A DNA stretch of 62,405 nt from a bacterium (GCA_017405375.1 JAFRAO010000014.1:1-62405); one strand, 5' to 3'. Positions 45,835 to 54,890 are shown, counted from the first letter of the stretch. Numbers and translations are program-made. The notes: generated by a model from the letters alone, not told the origin.

Positions 45835-45863
45835 AATTTAACTCTGTATTAGAGTAATATCAA
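45835..45863 (-). repeat. Second copy of the umuC-type promoter segment
   Basis: These 29 bases equal 43583-43611 except for two positions. They keep the TTGATA, 17-base spacer and TAAATT arrangement, here with a perfect ACTCT-AATAC-AGAGT dyad. No open gene follows on the minus strand; the segment runs into the tRNA remnant. Confidence 0.65.
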
Positions 45864-46102
45864 TACTTTTCAATTGTTTCGTATCATTTCAACATAAATA
45901 ATTGTTAAGCAAAAAATTTACAAAAAATTTGTAAAATTTTATAATTTTTGTAGGTATTGATGGCTAAAACCATGTTATAGCATGAAAAATCTTGTCAATT
46001 ACCCATTTGGCTTAGGTAAAAATACGGACTTGTGGGCTATTCAAATAATCATTATAATATGAATGTTTAGAAGATTTACACTATATATTACAAGGATGCT
46101 TT

Positions 46103-46435
46103 ATGTCTAAATACTTAAAATTTATGAATACCCCTGAAGGCGTACAGCAGATTTTTACTCGTGAAAAAATTGGTAAAATGTCCGGTGATGAATTTGAAAA
46201 ATATGAAAAACGCATTCACGAACAACTGAACAAAATCGCCATACCAACAAACGGTGAACTTGCACATGAAAACCAAGGCAAAATATTCGTTTGGCATACA
46301 ATGAGTGATGGTAAAGTTTGCGGGGAATGTGATTCTATGGAAGGGAAAATTTTTGAGCACATGGAAGATATTCCTGATGATCTTCACCCAAATTGCAGAT
46401 GTTATATTGAAGAAATTGATTTAAATGCTGCATAG
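46103..46435 (+). CDS. Stand-alone phage Mu F-like C-terminal domain protein
   Basis: The 110-residue protein ends in the pattern typical of Mu gpF-like minor head proteins: VCGECDSMEGKIF, then DIPDDLHPNCRCYIEE, with a CxxC and a CxC that probably bind zinc. In phages this lies at the end of a 300-500-residue protein; here it is alone behind a charged helical N-terminus (MSGDEFEKYEKRIHEQLNKI). The ribosome binding site is AAGGA. It sits 16 bases before the VRR-NUC gene and is probably co-transcribed with it. Confidence 0.7.
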   Translation: MSKYLKFMNTPEGVQQIFTREKIGKMSGDEFEKYEKRIHEQLNKIAIPTNGELAHENQGKIFVWHTMSDGKVCGECDSMEGKIFEHMEDIPDDLHPNCRCYIEEIDLNAA

Positions 46436-46451
46436 CTGATATAATAATTCT

Positions 46452-47204
46452 GTGAAAAGATTTTTATTAACAGTTTTAATTTTAATATGTTTTGTGCCAT
46501 CTATTAGTGCAAAGCAAATTTTACCTGAAAAAATTGCTAAAAATACTATCATAGTTACTGCACCAAAAACAGGTGAACTTGGTAAAAATTATTTTTATTG
46601 TTCTAATGGTGAAAAATGTTCAACTGAACAAGTCGTCAGAGAATATTATAAAAATAATAGCTATCAAGTAATGCGTGCTGAATATTCTTTTTGGAAAGGA
46701 ATGTTTGTGCTGAGTTTCCTCGATGAATTATATCCGCAAACTTTGAACACCAAATCCGGAAACAAATTTTTTGATGTTGAAAACAAAAATGTTACACCTG
46801 AAGAATTAAATCAAAAATTGAATTTAATAAAAAAAACTAATATTCAAAACTTTATAAATACTCAAATTGCAAAACATGAGAAAGGTTCATACATCCGCTG
46901 GCTTGATGAATGGGAAATCGAGAGTTATAAAAATCCGACAGAATATTTTAAATCGCCAATTGTGCAGGAATTTTTGACAAAAATCGATAACAAAACTTTT
47001 TGTAAAATTTTAAAACATACGCTAGATGATTATGACAGAAATCCTGTCGGAACACCTGATTATATCGTTTGGAACAATAAACAAATGATTTTTGTTGAAG
47101 TTAAACGCAAAAATGAAATCTTAAAGCCTGAACAAATTGAATGGGGTGAATTTCTGATAAAAAATATAATTCCTTATAAAGTATTGCGAGTTTTACCCAA
47201 TTAA
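46452..47204 (+). CDS. Exported protein with VRR-NUC nuclease domain
   Basis: The 250-residue protein has a clear signal peptide (MKRFLLTVLILICFVPSISA) from a GTG start. A helical middle region follows, then a C-terminal VRR-NUC fold: GTPDYIVWNN, MIFVEVKRKNE and QIEWGEFLI give the PD-x-EVK-Q pattern. VRR-NUC domains occur in FAN1 and in phage and restriction-type nucleases, normally in the cytoplasm. An export signal is unusual and hints at nutrient DNA degradation or an antibacterial role. Confidence 0.75.
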   Translation: MKRFLLTVLILICFVPSISAKQILPEKIAKNTIIVTAPKTGELGKNYFYCSNGEKCSTEQVVREYYKNNSYQVMRAEYSFWKGMFVLSFLDELYPQTLNTKSGNKFFDVENKNVTPEELNQKLNLIKKTNIQNFINTQIAKHEKGSYIRWLDEWEIESYKNPTEYFKSPIVQEFLTKIDNKTFCKILKHTLDDYDRNPVGTPDYIVWNNKQMIFVEVKRKNEILKPEQIEWGEFLIKNIIPYKVLRVLPN

Positions 47205-47253
47205 CTTCCGACTAAATATCTCAAAATCGGGATACTTTATCTCAAAATCCCTG
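47203..47253 (+). repeat. Island-end repeat, copy 2
   Basis: This matches 45677-45727 at 43 of 51 positions. Both internal heptamers read TATCTCA here, while both read TATGTCA in copy 1. Confidence 0.8.
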
Positions 47254-47310
47254 TGACACGACAGCCGAACTCGCCAAAAGCGACTCTCGACACTATCATT
47301 TCAGCCATTA

Positions 47311-47339
47311 AAAAAAGAGTCCTAACGGGCTCTCTTTTT
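47311..47339 (-). terminator. Terminator after tRNA-Asp
   Basis: In the minus sense AGAGAGCCC, GTTA, GGACTCT forms an imperfect hairpin and runs into seven T. It starts two bases after the tRNA CCA end and was probably brought in with the island. Confidence 0.7.
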
Positions 47340-47341
47340 AA

Positions 47342-47419
47342 TGGCGGGACTGACGAGGCTCGAACTCGCGACCTTCTGCGTGACAGGCAGACACTCTAAC
47401 CAAACTGAGCTACAATCCC
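47342..47419 (-). tRNA. tRNA-Asp (GTC)
   Basis: The 78-base gene folds as a full cloverleaf. The acceptor GGGATTG pairs with CAGTCCC (one T-G pair), followed by discriminator G and an encoded CCA. The D-loop segment is TAGCTCAGTTTGGTTAGAG. The anticodon stem TCTGC/GCAGA has loop CTGTCAC with anticodon GTC (complement of 47382-47384). The T-arm has GTTCGAGCC. Its last 21 bases are duplicated at 36334-36354. Confidence 0.96.
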
Positions 47420-47471
47420 ATTCGATTGTATTCTCATTATAATTAATAAAAAAAAAAAATCAATATCTTTT

Positions 47472-47714
47472 TTAAAATTCCATCGATTTTACTGTAACAT
47501 TTTTTATTGTTCCTAATTTTTCCTTTAGTTCCATAGCCTTATCTTTATCAGGTACGTCTATTAATATTAGTCCATCATACTTACAATCATCGTCTTTGTA
47601 ATTGTTTATCCCTAATCGTGTTTTTATGCAACAACCAAATTCTGTTAGTATATTCTGTATTTTTATCGATGTGTTTAATTTGTTCTCTGTCCTTATTCCT
47701 ATTATTGTTGTCAT
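47472..47714 (-). CDS. TM1266-like small ACT-fold regulator
   Basis: The 80-residue protein shows the TM1266 family pattern: TTIIGIRTENKLNTSIKIQNILTEFG at the N-terminus, RLGI in the middle, and GTIKNVTVKSMEF at the end. The family is annotated as an iron-only hydrogenase system regulator in many genomes. No hydrogenase genes lie in this window. It sits between tRNA-Asp and a small unknown gene and has a GGGGG ribosome binding site. Confidence 0.7.
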   Translation of the reverse strand: MTTIIGIRTENKLNTSIKIQNILTEFGCCIKTRLGINNYKDDDCKYDGLILIDVPDKDKAMELKEKLGTIKNVTVKSMEF

Positions 47715-47851
47715 TATTTTCCCCCTCTTCTATACATTATAAATTACTTATCTGTTTTGTATATTAGACAACTAAACTAAAGGTACCAACAACCTGTTTG
47801 TTGATACCTCTTGAAATTTGGTTTATCCCTATTTCCAATCTTTGATGAAAT

Positions 47852-48145
47852 TTATATTTCATCATCTGTTGCTTGAAGCGCTTTCTTTTGGTAATTATAC
47901 ATTATTGCACTTACCAATATTTCGTAAGATTTCTTTGATTCAATACCAGGAAAATCTTTACGAAGCTGTGATCTGACCATTGCCTCAAGCCTCTTTATGC
48001 CAGAATCTTTCTTCCCTTCATTTATTGAAGTTAACATATTTATATAATCTATATTAGATTTATCTTGCCCTTGTAAATAATTTAAAAGGTCGGCATTGAG
48101 ATTTTCTTGTTTTACCTGTTCTTTTTTTACATTGTTGTTTTCCAT
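47852..48145 (-). CDS. Small protein of unknown function
   Basis: The 97-residue protein is soluble, with a charged N-terminus (MENNNVKKEQVKQENLN) and helical remainder (GIKRLEAMVRSQLRKDFPGIESKKSYEILVSA). It has no membrane segment or known motif. It lies downstream of glyS on the same strand, about 110 bases apart. Confidence 0.55.
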   Translation of the reverse strand: MENNNVKKEQVKQENLNADLLNYLQGQDKSNIDYINMLTSINEGKKDSGIKRLEAMVRSQLRKDFPGIESKKSYEILVSAIMYNYQKKALQATDDEI

Positions 48146-48255
48146 TTTCTAACCTGCCTTTTATTTTTACTGCCTTTGCTTTATTAAAGAATCCTAAAAA
48201 TTAAAATTTCCATTTTTTGAAATATTATTTACAAAACTTTACGTTTGCAAGTCAA

Positions 48256-50253
48256 TTAGCACTGTATCCTTGAAAAATCACATAATTTTTCAAACTTTTC
48301 TTTTAATATTGTTAGCATTGCCATACGATTATTTTTAACATTCTCGTCTTTGTCCATGACAAGCACATTATCGAAAAAGTCTGTAATTGATGGAACTAAT
48401 CCGTTTAGTTCGTCTAAATACTTGTTATAATCAACAGTTTGCGATATTTTTTCTGTTTGTTCAAATAACTTTCTTTCTGAATCATGCTTGAATAATTCAA
48501 CTTTTACATCTGCATGCAAAGGCTGTTTTAAAATTCTTATGATTCTGTTTGCGCTTTCTAATAGTTCCAGACAATTCATATTTTCCACTACTTTTACTCT
48601 TGAAACATAGTCTGATAAATCTGCTAATGCATCTTTTGAAGTGCATGCTTCAAGCGAATCTTTTTTGTATTCGTCGTTCAAGAAAATAATCAAACGTTGT
48701 ATGAAAAATTCTTGTATATCTTTTATACAGTCTTTTTTTATCGGCAAAAGTTCCAATGTTTTTTCTAATAATTTGTTCAAATCTAATTTTAAATTATTTG
48801 CGATAATTGTTTTGATAACGCCTAATGCTGCACGTCTTACACCTAATGGGTCAGATGAGCCTGTTGGTTTTTTACCGTCAACAAATACTGCACAAATTGT
48901 ATCTAATTTGTCCGCAATACCTACAATTTGACCTTCAATACCTTTTGCAAGTTCACTATCGGCATTTAGCGGGAAATAATGTTCTTTTATGCCTTCTACA
49001 ACTTTGGTATCTTCACCTGCAACTCTTGCATAGTCTGAACCAATGTATCCTTGAAGTTCCGTAAATTCAAACACTAAACTTGTGCAAAGGTCAGCTTTAC
49101 ATAAATAAGCTGTTCTTTCAATTGTATCAGAAGTTTTATCCAAGTCTTTTGCTATAATTTTTGATAACTCTACAATTCTTTGAGTTTTGTCATAAACAGA
49201 ACCCATACCTTTTTGGAAAGTTATGCCTTTTAAACTTTCAACGTAGTCTGCAAGAGGTTTTTTTGTATCTTCATTAAAGAAGAATACTGCATCTTCCAAT
49301 CTTGCGCATACTACACGAAGATTTCCGGCTTTTATATTTTCAAAATTATCACCAACGTAATTTGTAATTGTAATAAATTTATTTGTTAATTTTCCGTCTT
49401 TGTAAAGTGCAAAATATCTTTGATGTACTGCCATAACTGTTACAGTAACTTCATCAGGAATAGTTAAATATTTTTCATCAAATTCACAAGTAACGGCAAC
49501 AGGCCATTCGCAAAGCTGCGTAACTTCTTCCAATAAATCTTCACTGTAACGTGGAGTCGCACCAATTTTATCTGCTTGAGCTTTGGCTTGTTTTACAATT
49601 TCGGCTTTTCTTTCATTTTGGTCAACAATAACGTTTACACTTCTAAGTTTTTCTTTATATTCATCAGGATGGTTGATTTCAACTGTGTTAGGGGTTGCAA
49701 ATCTATGTCCGCGAGAGATTTTTCCTGATTTGACATTTATGATTTCAAGTGGAATTTCCTTGTTATCCATAATTGACACAATCCAACGAATTGGTCTTTG
49801 GAATTTTTCATCAAAATTATCCCATCTCATAAAATGCGAACCCTGCATTTTTAAGATTAAATTCGGAATATTGTCTTGTAATACAACAGAGGTTTCTTTT
49901 CCCTTGATTTCTACTTTTGCGTGTAAATAGTTATCTTGCAGGTATGCATCTTTTGCATCTATGCCGTTTTTCTTTAAAAATCCTTCGCCGGCTTTTGTCA
50001 AATTACCGTTTTCATCATAAGCGACATTTTTGATAGGTCCTCTTAAAATTTTTGTTTCATCATCTTGTTTTTGAGCCAAACCATCAATAATAACAGCCAA
50101 ACGTCTTGGTGTTGCAAGAACTTCAATATTTGAATATCCAATGCAGTTATCTTTTAAAAATTTCGAGAATCCGTTCTTTAATTGTTCTACTGCTTGAGCA
50201 ATAAACTTATACGGTAATTCTTCACAACCTACTTCCAATAAATATTTACTCAT
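48256..50253 (-). CDS. glyS: Glycine-tRNA ligase beta subunit
   Basis: The 665-residue protein starts with the GlyS signature SKYLLEVGCEELPYKF. It has RPIRWIVSIMDNKE, DKLDTICAVFVDGKKPTGSSDPLGVRRAALG, and a C-terminal anticodon-binding region. With the alpha subunit GlyQ (not in this window) it forms the alpha2beta2 synthetase. A glyQ gene normally sits just upstream; here mgtE does. Confidence 0.95.
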   Translation of the reverse strand: MSKYLLEVGCEELPYKFIAQAVEQLKNGFSKFLKDNCIGYSNIEVLATPRRLAVIIDGLAQKQDDETKILRGPIKNVAYDENGNLTKAGEGFLKKNGIDAKDAYLQDNYLHAKVEIKGKETSVVLQDNIPNLILKMQGSHFMRWDNFDEKFQRPIRWIVSIMDNKEIPLEIINVKSGKISRGHRFATPNTVEINHPDEYKEKLRSVNVIVDQNERKAEIVKQAKAQADKIGATPRYSEDLLEEVTQLCEWPVAVTCEFDEKYLTIPDEVTVTVMAVHQRYFALYKDGKLTNKFITITNYVGDNFENIKAGNLRVVCARLEDAVFFFNEDTKKPLADYVESLKGITFQKGMGSVYDKTQRIVELSKIIAKDLDKTSDTIERTAYLCKADLCTSLVFEFTELQGYIGSDYARVAGEDTKVVEGIKEHYFPLNADSELAKGIEGQIVGIADKLDTICAVFVDGKKPTGSSDPLGVRRAALGVIKTIIANNLKLDLNKLLEKTLELLPIKKDCIKDIQEFFIQRLIIFLNDEYKKDSLEACTSKDALADLSDYVSRVKVVENMNCLELLESANRIIRILKQPLHADVKVELFKHDSERKLFEQTEKISQTVDYNKYLDELNGLVPSITDFFDNVLVMDKDENVKNNRMAMLTILKEKFEKLCDFSRIQC

Positions 50254-50362
50254 TTTTTGCCTCGAATTTCATTATATAATATTACTTTAATTGTATTATA
50301 AAAAATATTAATTTACAATAATATGATTTGCTTAGAGATAAAAGGTATTCAGGTTTAAAAAA

Positions 50363-51730
50363 TTATATTAATTTCAATAAGTAAATGCTTACAAGGCTGA
50401 AATAAACAGTTAATCCTAAAACGTCTATTGCAGTCGCAATTACAGGTCCTGATGCAACTGCAGGGTCGATGTTCATTCTTTTCATTGCAAATGGAGTTAA
50501 AGTGCCGATTAATGAGGCTAATAGCATATTTATTGCCATAGCAATACCTACAATGAGTCCGAGTTCAACATTATGTTGCCATCCCCAAGTAAATACCATT
50601 ACAAGTAATCCGAAAATAGAACCGATTGATAACCCGATAATACTTTCTCTGCCGATATGTTTAAACGCAGAAGATAGAGTTAATTGTCCTGTTGATAATC
50701 CGCGAACCATAAGTGTAATACTTTGCGTTCCGATATTGCCGGCAAGACCTGCTAAAAGGGGCATGAATATTGCAATTATTGGTAGGGCTTGAAGTGTTTT
50801 CCCATAACAATTTGCAACATTTACTGCAATTAATTCACCGATTAAAGTTACGAATAACCAAGGTGTTCTTGCTCTTATTGATGTAAACAAGCTGCCTTCC
50901 AATATTTCATCTTCGTCAATATCTCCGGTTGCGATACCTGATGATGCATAGATTTCTTCTGTTGTTTCTTCTTCTACAGCATCTTGAATATCATCCCAAG
51001 TTACGATTCCTCTTAGATGATTATATTGGTCAACAACGGGTAATGAATCGAATTGATATTTCATAAATACTTCTGAAATCGCATCACGATAATCATCTAT
51101 ATGAAGTTTTACAATATCAGAATTCATTATGTTTTCTATTTTGGTTTTAAATGGAGAAGTTAATAAACCTCTTAGGGAAACAACGCCGAGTAAGTGGTCG
51201 TGTTTATCAGTTACGTAAACATAGTATAAATCCATATGTTCTTCTTCAGCTTTTTCTCTTATGTAATCAAGAACTTCTTTAACTGTCATATCTGTTTTAA
51301 CAGTCATGAACAAAGGAGTCATCATACCGCCTGCGGTATCTTCATCGTAGTTCATTAATTCACGAAGTTCTTCAGAAAATTTTTGAGGAAGTGAATCTAA
51401 ATATGCTTCTGTTTCATCTTCTTCCATATCTCCCAAAACGTCTGCTGCTGCGTCATGTGGAAGTTTTGTGATAATTCTTGCGGCAAGTTCGGTATCTATA
51501 TCGCCTAAAATTTCAACTTGCAAATTTGCAGGCAAATATTCAATCATATCGGCAGCTTTTTCTTCCTCAATTTGTTTAAAACATTCAAGTCTTTCTTCAG
51601 GTTTCAATGCTTGAAAAATATCAGCCAAATCCGCAGAATGAAATCCGTTTAATTCTTCTGCTAATTGAGATTTGGATTCATCTTCCAATATTTCTCTTAT
51701 TCTGTCTATTGTTGCCGAAATGTTTATCAT
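50363..51730 (-). CDS. mgtE: Magnesium transporter MgtE
   Basis: From the ATG at 51728-51730 the protein has 455 residues: the MgtE N domain (HSADLADIFQALKPEERLECF), two CBS domains (about 135-255), and five C-terminal helices with GLAGNIGTQSITLMVRGLSTGQ. It is a Mg2+-gated Mg2+ channel. The open frame extends 41 codons further into the divergent argS gene, but that extension is spurious. No M-box riboswitch fits the short spacer. Confidence 0.93.
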   Translation of the reverse strand: MINISATIDRIREILEDESKSQLAEELNGFHSADLADIFQALKPEERLECFKQIEEEKAADMIEYLPANLQVEILGDIDTELAARIITKLPHDAAADVLGDMEEDETEAYLDSLPQKFSEELRELMNYDEDTAGGMMTPLFMTVKTDMTVKEVLDYIREKAEEEHMDLYYVYVTDKHDHLLGVVSLRGLLTSPFKTKIENIMNSDIVKLHIDDYRDAISEVFMKYQFDSLPVVDQYNHLRGIVTWDDIQDAVEEETTEEIYASSGIATGDIDEDEILEGSLFTSIRARTPWLFVTLIGELIAVNVANCYGKTLQALPIIAIFMPLLAGLAGNIGTQSITLMVRGLSTGQLTLSSAFKHIGRESIIGLSIGSIFGLLVMVFTWGWQHNVELGLIVGIAMAINMLLASLIGTLTPFAMKRMNIDPAVASGPVIATAIDVLGLTVYFSLVSIYLLKLI

Positions 51731-51801
51731 ACTTATATTATATATTAAATATTTTTTTTGAATTATAATAAATTTATCATAACTAAGAAAAGTGAGGGAA
51801 A

Positions 51802-53511
51802 ATGTTAAAGAATTTATTTTTAAACGAAACAGAAAATGCGATAAATATTGCAATTAAAAATAAAAAACTTGGTCAAATGCAAGAATATCAAAAGGGTACT
51901 TTAGTTGTAGAAAAACCTAAAAATCCTGATTTTGGCGATTTTGCGATTAATGTTTCATCCCTTGCTCGAAGTGCTAAAATTTCGCCTGTTCAAATTGCAA
52001 ATGCAATTATTGAAAATTTAAGTTCATGCGGATACGAGGTTTCTGTAATGGGTGGATTTATTAATTTCAAAATAGGTAAGGAATTATTAATTAACGCCAT
52101 TGATGAAATTTTCAAAGAAAAAGAAAATTACGGAAAGCCAAAAAATGTAAAAACAGAAAAAATTAATTTGGAATATGTTTCTGCAAATCCGACAGGGCCG
52201 TTCCATATAGGGCATGGTCGTTGGGCGGCTATGGGCAGTGCGCTGGCTAATTTGTTAAAATTTTACGGGCATGATGTATATCAGGAATTTTATATAAATG
52301 ATGCGGGTTCTCAGATTCAAAAGTTAGGCAATTCTTTATTAATAAGATTAAAACAGGAAAAAGGTGAAGATATTGATTTTCCGACTGATGAAGCTGAAAG
52401 AAAAAATTATTATCCGGGTGAGTATTTAATTCCTGTTGCAAAAAAATTCTTGTCAGAAAATGAATATACAGAAGATGTAAAAATACTTTCAGATTATGCT
52501 AAAGCTGAAATGGAGCGTTTGCAAAGAGAATTATTAGAAAATTTCAGAGTTCATTTTGATAAATTCTATTCGGAATTGGATTTGCATAAATCAGGCAAAG
52601 TGGAAGCATCTTATAAGAAACTTGAAGAAAGCGGAAAACTTTATGAAAAAGAGGGTGCTGTTTGGTTCAAATCTTCTGAATATGGGGATGATGAAGATAG
52701 AGTTATCAAAAAGGCAGACGGTTCAAATACATATTTAACAGCGGATATTGCTTACCATAAAGATAAAATGGACAGAGGATTTGACAGATTAATTAACATC
52801 TGGGGTGCTGACCATCATGGTTATGTAGCAAGGGTTAAGGCTTCTTTAGCGGCATTGGGTTATGATCCTGAAAAATTGGAAGTCCTTTTAGGTCAGCTTG
52901 TTAATTTGCTTGTAAACGGTGAGCAAACAAGAATGGGCAAACGTAAGAATATGATTACGTTAGATGATTTAATTGAAGAAGTTGGTGTTGATGCTACCCG
53001 TTTTTGGATGTGTATGCGAGATATTAATAATACTCTTGATTTTGATATTGAATTGGCAAAAAAATCAACTGACGAAAATCCTGTATTTTACGTTCAATAC
53101 GCGCATGCAAGAGCTTGTTCTATTTTAAGAAACGCAGTAAATGACAGAATTGATTCTCAAACAGGCAAAACGATAAAAGCACCTTTACAAGAAAATGAAC
53201 TGAATGAATTGATTAATAATTTTGATAAATCCATTTTAGAAAATGAAGTTGAAAATGCTAAAGATTTGATTTTAAAACTTGAAGATTTTAAATCGACGAT
53301 AGTAAATTCTGCAACGAACAGAACAGTTTATACGATTTGCAGATATGTTCAAGAGCTTGCTGCAGATTTTCATTCATTCTATAACGCGACAAGAGTTATT
53401 ACAGATGACAAAAAAACAATGCTTGCAAGACTTTCTCTAGTGTGGGCAGTAAAAACAGTTTTGGAACGAGGTCTAAATATTCTTGGCGTAAACGCCCCTG
53501 AAAGAATGTAA
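51802..53511 (+). CDS. argS: Arginine-tRNA ligase
   Basis: The 569-residue class I synthetase has the HIGH-type motif NPTGPFHIGHGRWA, the N-terminal Add-1 domain, and a C-terminal DALR anticodon-binding domain ending in NILGVNAPERM. It attaches arginine to tRNA-Arg. The ribosome binding site is GTGAGGG. It is divergent from mgtE. Confidence 0.96.
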   Translation: MLKNLFLNETENAINIAIKNKKLGQMQEYQKGTLVVEKPKNPDFGDFAINVSSLARSAKISPVQIANAIIENLSSCGYEVSVMGGFINFKIGKELLINAIDEIFKEKENYGKPKNVKTEKINLEYVSANPTGPFHIGHGRWAAMGSALANLLKFYGHDVYQEFYINDAGSQIQKLGNSLLIRLKQEKGEDIDFPTDEAERKNYYPGEYLIPVAKKFLSENEYTEDVKILSDYAKAEMERLQRELLENFRVHFDKFYSELDLHKSGKVEASYKKLEESGKLYEKEGAVWFKSSEYGDDEDRVIKKADGSNTYLTADIAYHKDKMDRGFDRLINIWGADHHGYVARVKASLAALGYDPEKLEVLLGQLVNLLVNGEQTRMGKRKNMITLDDLIEEVGVDATRFWMCMRDINNTLDFDIELAKKSTDENPVFYVQYAHARACSILRNAVNDRIDSQTGKTIKAPLQENELNELINNFDKSILENEVENAKDLILKLEDFKSTIVNSATNRTVYTICRYVQELAADFHSFYNATRVITDDKKTMLARLSLVWAVKTVLERGLNILGVNAPERM

Positions 53512-53548
53512 TAAGATATATATGTCGCTATTAAATGGTGTTTAAATT

Positions 53549-54398
53549 ATGAAAAATGAACTGAAAGTATTTGAAAATCAAAAAAATAAGATCATCTTAT
53601 GATGAAGAAAAAGAATTATGGTATTTTTCAATAATAGATATTATTGCAATACTTACAGAAAGCAAAAATCCAAGAAGATATTGGAGTGATTTAAAAACGA
53701 AACTCTCTGATGAAGAAGGTTTTAGTCAGTTGTACGAAAAAATCGTACAACTGAAATTGGAATCAACTGACGGTAAAAAATATAATACAGATTGCACGGA
53801 TACCGAAACTTTACTTCGTATAATTCAATCTGTACCGAGTAAGAAAGCTGAACCTGTAAAACGATGGCTTGCACGTGTTGGCTATGAGAGAATGAAAGAA
53901 ATGTCAGACCCTTCTACTGCAATGGATAGAGCAAGAGAAACTTACAAAAAACTTGGGCGTTCTGAAAAATGGATTCAGCAAAGAATGATGGGCCAAGAAA
54001 CCAGAAACAAACTTACTGACTATTGGAAAGACCACGAAATAACAGAAAGTGAAGAATTTGCTATTCTTACAAACATTATTCATCAAGAATGGAGTGGACT
54101 ATCAGTTAAAGAACATAAAAACCTAAAAGGTTTGAAATCGCAAAATTTGCGTGACCATATGAGTGAAGCCGAACTTATCTTTACAGCACTTGCAGAACTG
54201 TAAACTCGTCAGATTGCAGAAAGTGAAAACGCAACAGGAATGACAGAAAATACAAAATCTGCTAAACGGGGCGGTAAAATTGCAAGAGATGCAAAAGAAA
54301 AATTAGAACTTGAAACAGGGAAAAAAGTTGTTACAAGTAATAATTTTTTACCGAAAAAATCAAAACCTAAACAAATAAAGAATAAAGATGAAAAATAA
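53549..54398 (+). pseudogene. DinD/Bro-N family protein, frameshift plus stop
   Basis: The long frame 53571-54203 encodes a Bro-N/DinD-like protein (DEEKELWYFSIIDIIAILTES, RYWSDLKTKL, MKEMSDPSTAMDRARETYKKLG). The true start is probably the ATG at 53549 (MKNELKVFENQ), one base out of frame because of an extra base near 53579. After the TAA at 54201-54203 the same frame stays open to 54398 and encodes the expected tail (AKRGGKIARDAKEKLELETG). So there are two lesions in one gene. Bro-N proteins are often phage-derived; DinD inhibits RecA filaments. Confidence 0.8.
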
Positions 54399-54443
54399 AG
54401 GTTATACCACTCAAAAGTCAAGTTTATGCTAATACATATTAAA

Positions 54444-54890
54444 CTACTTGCAGCTGGGTTCTTCTATAGTTAATTGATGTCCGTTTTTGCATACACCTGC
54501 ATCTTCATCAGAAGTATGTGAAGCATCAAGATAATTCATGTTAGGTATTGTCAAAGCTGCTACAACACCAATTATGCCCATAACAATAAGCGTTTCTGCT
54601 AAAGTAAATGCGAGTGAGTGAATGGTTGATAGTATAGCGTTATGTGTGAACTGACGACTATTAACTGTACGACAGTTATTAGCATTTATACCATTCTGTT
54701 CACGGTTCACTCTAGACTGACGACTCTGTTCACTGTTCACTTTAGACAGTTCACCTTTAAAAGAGTTACAAATAAATGTTTTTAGGAATTTCAACATGTT
54801 GAAAGCCTTGCTAAAAGAGAGTTTAGCCCCCCACCTCCCTACCGGAAATGTGCTCTGTGAGATAGTTCGCGCAATTTTGAATTTTTTCAT
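54444..54890 (-). pseudogene. Prepilin-like gene with deleted pilin domain
   Basis: The 148-codon frame keeps the long leader (MKKFKIARTISQSTFPVGRW through VNSRQFTHN), the pilin N-helix, and the last 30 residues of the family (NYLDASHTSDEDAGVCKNGH). The roughly 190-residue globular domain present at 5457-6359 is missing. The junction joins AALTIPN directly to MNYLDAS, in frame. Deletion between short AA(C/T)ATG-type matches is likely. It may be a non-functional relic or a donor cassette for recombination. Confidence 0.75.

Noticed and set aside
46115..46387. 90-codon minus-strand frame opposite the Mu-F-like gene
   Set aside because: It mirrors the conserved cysteine motif of the plus-strand gene, which has a good ribosome binding site and family signature.
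51731..51853. Extended MgtE N-terminus overlapping argS
   Set aside because: The extra 41 codons run antisense through the argS start and lack similarity to MgtE; the ATG at 51730 matches the family start.
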